NCBI RefSeq assembly: GCF_000711955.1
Contig: NZ_JONR01000014.1
Span: 1 to 64,000 of the forward strand
Origin: Nevskia soli DSM 19509
GTDB lineage: Bacteria > Pseudomonadota > Gammaproteobacteria > Nevskiales > Nevskiaceae
Direction: 5' to 3'
Length of the DNA: 64,000 nucleotides
Shown: positions 60,757 through 64,000 of the stretch, piece by piece
Layout of the letters: each line of letters begins with the position of its first letter
Position numbering within the stretch: position 1 is the stretch's first letter
Made by a program: the position numbers and the translations under genes
Notes under the pieces: model-generated
Database searches by the model: none
What the model saw: the letters and a program-made list of their open reading frames with translations, nothing else
What the model was told of the DNA's origin: nothing

Positions 60757-63700
60757 ATGGCCAATCTCGCCACGCTGCGTGAGCTACTGTCTTCGGAGGC
60801 CCTGTCGAAGCTGCAAACGGATGACGTGTTGTTCCTGCTGCTGCCGTTGATGCGCAGGGTCGCCGAGCTTCATGCCCTAGGCCTCGTCGCCGACCTCGCC
60901 TCCGGCAACATCTTGCGCGGCGAGGACGGGGCGCTGCAGCTGCGGGCGTCGCACGGCGAGACGCCGGTCCATGAAAACGACGCGATCCGCCGCATCCAGC
61001 CTCCGCCAGCGACAGCGCTCAACATCGTAGGCGAGACTCGCGTCACCCGGGAGTTGGGAGCGGGTCCGGACGCGCACAACGCTCTGGTGCTACGCGAACC
61101 GTGCGAGGAGCCTCTTCGCAAGCCGGTGTATCTGCCGGGCCTCGGCGCCTGGGAGCTCGCCGTAGGTCATCACGATGAGATCACCGATATCTTCGTGTTG
61201 GGCCAATTACTAGCTTGCCTCGCCTGCGGCCTGGACTTCCACGACGCCGATGACCTGGAGATTTTCGCCTCGCACCGCCGTGATCTGTTCCGGTTGAACC
61301 CACGCCTTTCACCAGTGGTCGCGAGCGTCATTGTCGAAATGACGGCGCTCAACCGTCACGATCGCGCGAAGGACCTGCGCGAGCTGATCCGCCGACTCGA
61401 AACCTGGCGCGACCAGCCGGTGGAGCTTGATGTGGAGCGCGTGCTGGCTCGGGCGCAGGGGGCCGTTTCGCGCCGTTCGGCACTGATGTCGCACCTGCGC
61501 GACCGCCTGTTCGACCTGTCGCGGCGCAACCGCCTGCTGCATTTTCGCCCGACGCAGTCGAGCGTGAACCTCACCGTAGCCAGCGTGCCGGTGGTGCTGC
61601 AGCTGGAGACGATCAAGGCGGAGGAGCTTTGCACCTGGGATAGCGCGTTCAGCGCTGAGGTGTTGAGTGGTGGCGATGTGCCCTTGCGCAAATGGCTGCG
61701 CTTCGAGGACCAGACCTACCTGACGACGACACTCGATCACGTGCTGCACGAGACGCGACGCGACCGCGCAGAATACGGCTTCTCGCACCTGCGCCTGGTC
61801 GTCGCCTTTTTGCGCTGGCACAACCTCAAGGAAGACCCGGAGGAGCGTATCCAGTCGCCGCTGCTGTGGCTGCCGGTGGAGCTGCATAAGAAGAAGGGCG
61901 TGCGCGACCAGTTTGTGCTGAGCTGCCCGGAGACGGAAGCCGAGATCAATCCCGCCCTGCGTCATTACCTGCGCCAGCTCTACGACATCGAGCTGCCCGA
62001 GGTGATCGACTTGTCGCAGGTCTCGCTGGAATCGATCCACGCCGACTTGCAGGCGCAGATTCGTCGTTCGGAGCCCGGCGTAGAGCTGCGCTTGCAGCGT
62101 AAGCCCTCGATCCAGCTCATCCATCAGAAGGCAGTGCAGCGCATCGAGCAGTTCAACCGGCGCCGCCGCCCGCTACGGCCGACGGCGGCCGGTGCGGCGG
62201 GGCTTCCCGATTTCTCCTACGCGGCGGACGATTTCCGGCCGCTGGGCCTGGCTTGGTTCCGGCGCGATGTGGAGCACGCGCCGCTACCCCTGCGGGGTGC
62301 CGTTGGCGGCGCCGTGCCACGGCACCCGTCGATGGCGCCCGTTGGCGTGGCGCAATCCACTACTTACGCTCTGCACGAGGACCCCGGCCACCGCTACGCC
62401 TGGGACTTCGACCTGACGCAGGTGACGCTGGCCAACCTGAACTACAAGAAGATGTCGCTGGTGCGGGACTATAACCAGCTGATCGAGGAGCAGGTACAGA
62501 ACCATGCCTTCGACCGCGTCTTCTCGATCGAGCCGCGGCCGGTGGAGACTGAGCCGCCGCCGCCCCTGCCGCTGGCCGAGCAGTGGGGCGTGGTCGCCGC
62601 CGATCGCACGCAGAATGCCGCCGTGGGCCTGGCGCGCACGCGGCGCAGCTTCATCATCCAAGGTCCGCCGGGCACCGGAAAGTCGCAGACGATCACTAAC
62701 CTGATCGCCGACTACGTGGCGCGCAACGAGCGCGTGCTGTTCGTGTGCGAGAAGCGCGCAGCCCTGGACGTGGTGTTCCACCGCCTCAAGCAGAGCGGGC
62801 TCGACGAGCTGTGCTGCCTGATTCACGACTCGCAGACCGACAAAAAGTCCTTCGTCACCAACCTGCGCGAGAGCTATGAGCGGTGGATCGGGCAGCCCGA
62901 CCGTTCCGGGCAGCTGGCGACTGGCCGCGCCGGCACGCTGGAGGCGCTAGGCCGGTCGCTGGCGCAAATTGAGGACTTCGAGAACCTGATGGCGTCGATT
63001 CCGGCGCCGCTGGCGGTAACCGTGCGCGAGTTGACGCGCCGCCTGGTCGAGCTTGGCTCGGCCGGCGTCGAACTGCCGGCGGTTGAGCGCGAGGCGTTGC
63101 CGGACCATGGCGCCTTTACAAGACAACGGGAGCTGGTCGATCGCATCCACGCCTTCGTGCGTGAGCGCTTTGGCATGCAGGGGTTGGCCGAGCATCCGTT
63201 CCGCTTCCTCTCTGCTGCGCTAATCGGCCAGCCCGCGCCGGTGCGCGCGGTGGAAGCCGCGCTCGACGAGACCGAGGCGCTGCTCGACAGCCTGGATTCC
63301 GTCCTCGGCGATGGCAGCCGGCTGCTCTCGGCCGACATGCCGTTAAGCGATGCCGTGGCCCTCACCCAGACTTTGCAGACTTTGATTGAGGCGCGGGTCG
63401 CGAACCATCCGCAACTGTTGGACGAGCACTCCGGGGAGGCGGTGGCATTTACCCAAGAGCAGGCGCGGATCGGCGTACTGGCCGGCGCGGCCGGCACCGC
63501 ACTGAGCGCCAATCCCCACTGGCGTGAAAAGCTTTCCGCGGATGACACGGAGGCCGCGCTGGCCTTCGTCAAGCTGCGCGAGGCCTCCCTCTTGCGATGG
63601 TTCATGCCGGCCTGGTGGCGCTTGCGCGGCCGGCTGAGACTAGCCTTCGACTTCAGCGGCTACGCGGTGCGGCCCACTTTCCGCAAGATCCTGGAGGCGC

Positions 63701-64000
63701 TCTCCGCCGAGCATTCGGCGACGGCGGCGCTGACTCACGCACAGCAGGAAGTGCTCCAGCGCTACGGCGTCGCCGACGTCGACAGCTTCGCCAAGGCGGT
63801 GGAAGCGATCCGGCAAAGGGTCATGGCGCTGCCGATCCTGCGCAAGCTGCGGCAAAAGCTAGCCGCTGCCGCCGATCCCGCAGTGGAAGCACAACGCGAG
63901 TCCACCAGCGGGGCTGCGGTAATCCGGCTGCAGGCGTTGGCATCCACGCACTTCCTGTTCTCCGACGGGACGACACTCGAGCAAATCGGCGAGCACGTTC
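60757..64000 (+). CDS. kinase-like/DUF4011/SF1-helicase protein (cut by window end)
   Basis: At least 1081 residues; the frame is open to the last base. Residues about 15-220 resemble a protein kinase C-lobe without N-lobe: VAELHALGLVADLASGNIL (like HxDLKPENIL, keeping Asp and Asn but not the Lys), then ITDIFVLGQLLACLACG. Residues about 240-560 match DUF4011 (SHLRDRLFDLSRRNRLLHF). An SF1 helicase follows: Walker A GPPGTGKSQT near 636 and VLFVCEKRAALDVVF motif Ia. The later motifs and any C-terminal nuclease lie beyond the window. DUF4011-helicase proteins ending in a Vsr-like nuclease have been reported as antiphage defence; this may be one. It is paired with an M48 protease gene. Confidence 0.7.
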   Translation, partial: MANLATLRELLSSEALSKLQTDDVLFLLLPLMRRVAELHALGLVADLASGNILRGEDGALQLRASHGETPVHENDAIRRIQPPPATALNIVGETRVTRELGAGPDAHNALVLREPCEEPLRKPVYLPGLGAWELAVGHHDEITDIFVLGQLLACLACGLDFHDADDLEIFASHRRDLFRLNPRLSPVVASVIVEMTALNRHDRAKDLRELIRRLETWRDQPVELDVERVLARAQGAVSRRSALMSHLRDRLFDLSRRNRLLHFRPTQSSVNLTVASVPVVLQLETIKAEELCTWDSAFSAEVLSGGDVPLRKWLRFEDQTYLTTTLDHVLHETRRDRAEYGFSHLRLVVAFLRWHNLKEDPEERIQSPLLWLPVELHKKKGVRDQFVLSCPETEAEINPALRHYLRQLYDIELPEVIDLSQVSLESIHADLQAQIRRSEPGVELRLQRKPSIQLIHQKAVQRIEQFNRRRRPLRPTAAGAAGLPDFSYAADDFRPLGLAWFRRDVEHAPLPLRGAVGGAVPRHPSMAPVGVAQSTTYALHEDPGHRYAWDFDLTQVTLANLNYKKMSLVRDYNQLIEEQVQNHAFDRVFSIEPRPVETEPPPPLPLAEQWGVVAADRTQNAAVGLARTRRSFIIQGPPGTGKSQTITNLIADYVARNERVLFVCEKRAALDVVFHRLKQSGLDELCCLIHDSQTDKKSFVTNLRESYERWIGQPDRSGQLATGRAGTLEALGRSLAQIEDFENLMASIPAPLAVTVRELTRRLVELGSAGVELPAVEREALPDHGAFTRQRELVDRIHAFVRERFGMQGLAEHPFRFLSAALIGQPAPVRAVEAALDETEALLDSLDSVLGDGSRLLSADMPLSDAVALTQTLQTLIEARVANHPQLLDEHSGEAVAFTQEQARIGVLAGAAGTALSANPHWREKLSADDTEAALAFVKLREASLLRWFMPAWWRLRGRLRLAFDFSGYAVRPTFRKILEALSAEHSATAALTHAQQEVLQRYGVADVDSFAKAVEAIRQRVMALPILRKLRQKLAAAADPAVEAQRESTSGAAVIRLQALASTHFLFSDGTTLEQIGEHV

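Overview
The window is a GC-rich (roughly two-thirds G+C) chromosomal segment of a gammaproteobacterium. Oligoribonuclease, a PilU-type ATPase, a PhoP/PhoQ-like pair, the DUF1329 protein with an RND exporter, a WS/DGAT acyltransferase and many dispersed inverted repeats together suggest Nevskiales or Xanthomonadales. That placement is inference from gene content only. No rRNA, tRNA or CRISPR array was seen.

The first 20.8 kb is mostly housekeeping and envelope genes: a DUF1254/DUF1214 protein, cystathionine beta-synthase, orn, pilU, a phoPQ-like pair with two small envelope genes, the DUF1329/RND exporter pair, pssA with a TetR regulator, a PaiB-like protein overlapping a sirtuin, and a von Willebrand protein followed by an ECF sigma factor and a proline-rich membrane protein. 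The spaces between these genes hold several inverted-repeat elements. Three of them contain the stop codon of the gene beside them.

From 21.0 to 27.2 kb a forward operon encodes a TolC-like channel, a PqqD-like/M50-like/HlyD fusion that has lost the protease HEXXH motif, a beta-propeller-like protein and a sulfotransferase. From 27.4 to 32.7 kb come short-chain dehydrogenases, a wax-ester/diacylglycerol acyltransferase, a small potassium-channel-like protein and two lipoproteins.

The centrepiece, 32.8 to 51.3 kb on the minus strand, is a lipid or polyketide synthase locus. A 3180-residue protein has the order nitronate-monooxygenase-like (FMN), KS, AT, five tandem ACPs, KR, DH. Its stop overlaps the start of a 1640-residue partner with KS, AT, DH-like and a C-terminal phosphopantetheinyl transferase. 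A free acyl carrier protein, two alkaline-phosphatase-superfamily enzymes (both with Thr at the nucleophile position) and an alpha/beta hydrolase complete the set. The layout is pfa-like but lacks a recognisable chain-length-factor domain. The product is unknown. The nearby acyltransferase, sulfotransferase and export operon could modify and export it, but that link is inference.

From 52.3 to 58.9 kb there are a TolB-like/TPR membrane protein, a decayed REP-associated transposase fragment, a fusion of a UbiA-like membrane domain lacking its Asp-rich motifs with an alpha/beta hydrolase, an acyltransferase-3 protein, a DUF2277 protein and an acidic protein of unknown function. After about 640 bp without a convincing gene, the last 4.4 kb holds an M48-type metalloprotease and a large kinase-like/DUF4011/SF1-helicase protein cut by the window end, which looks like the edge of a defence or accessory island.
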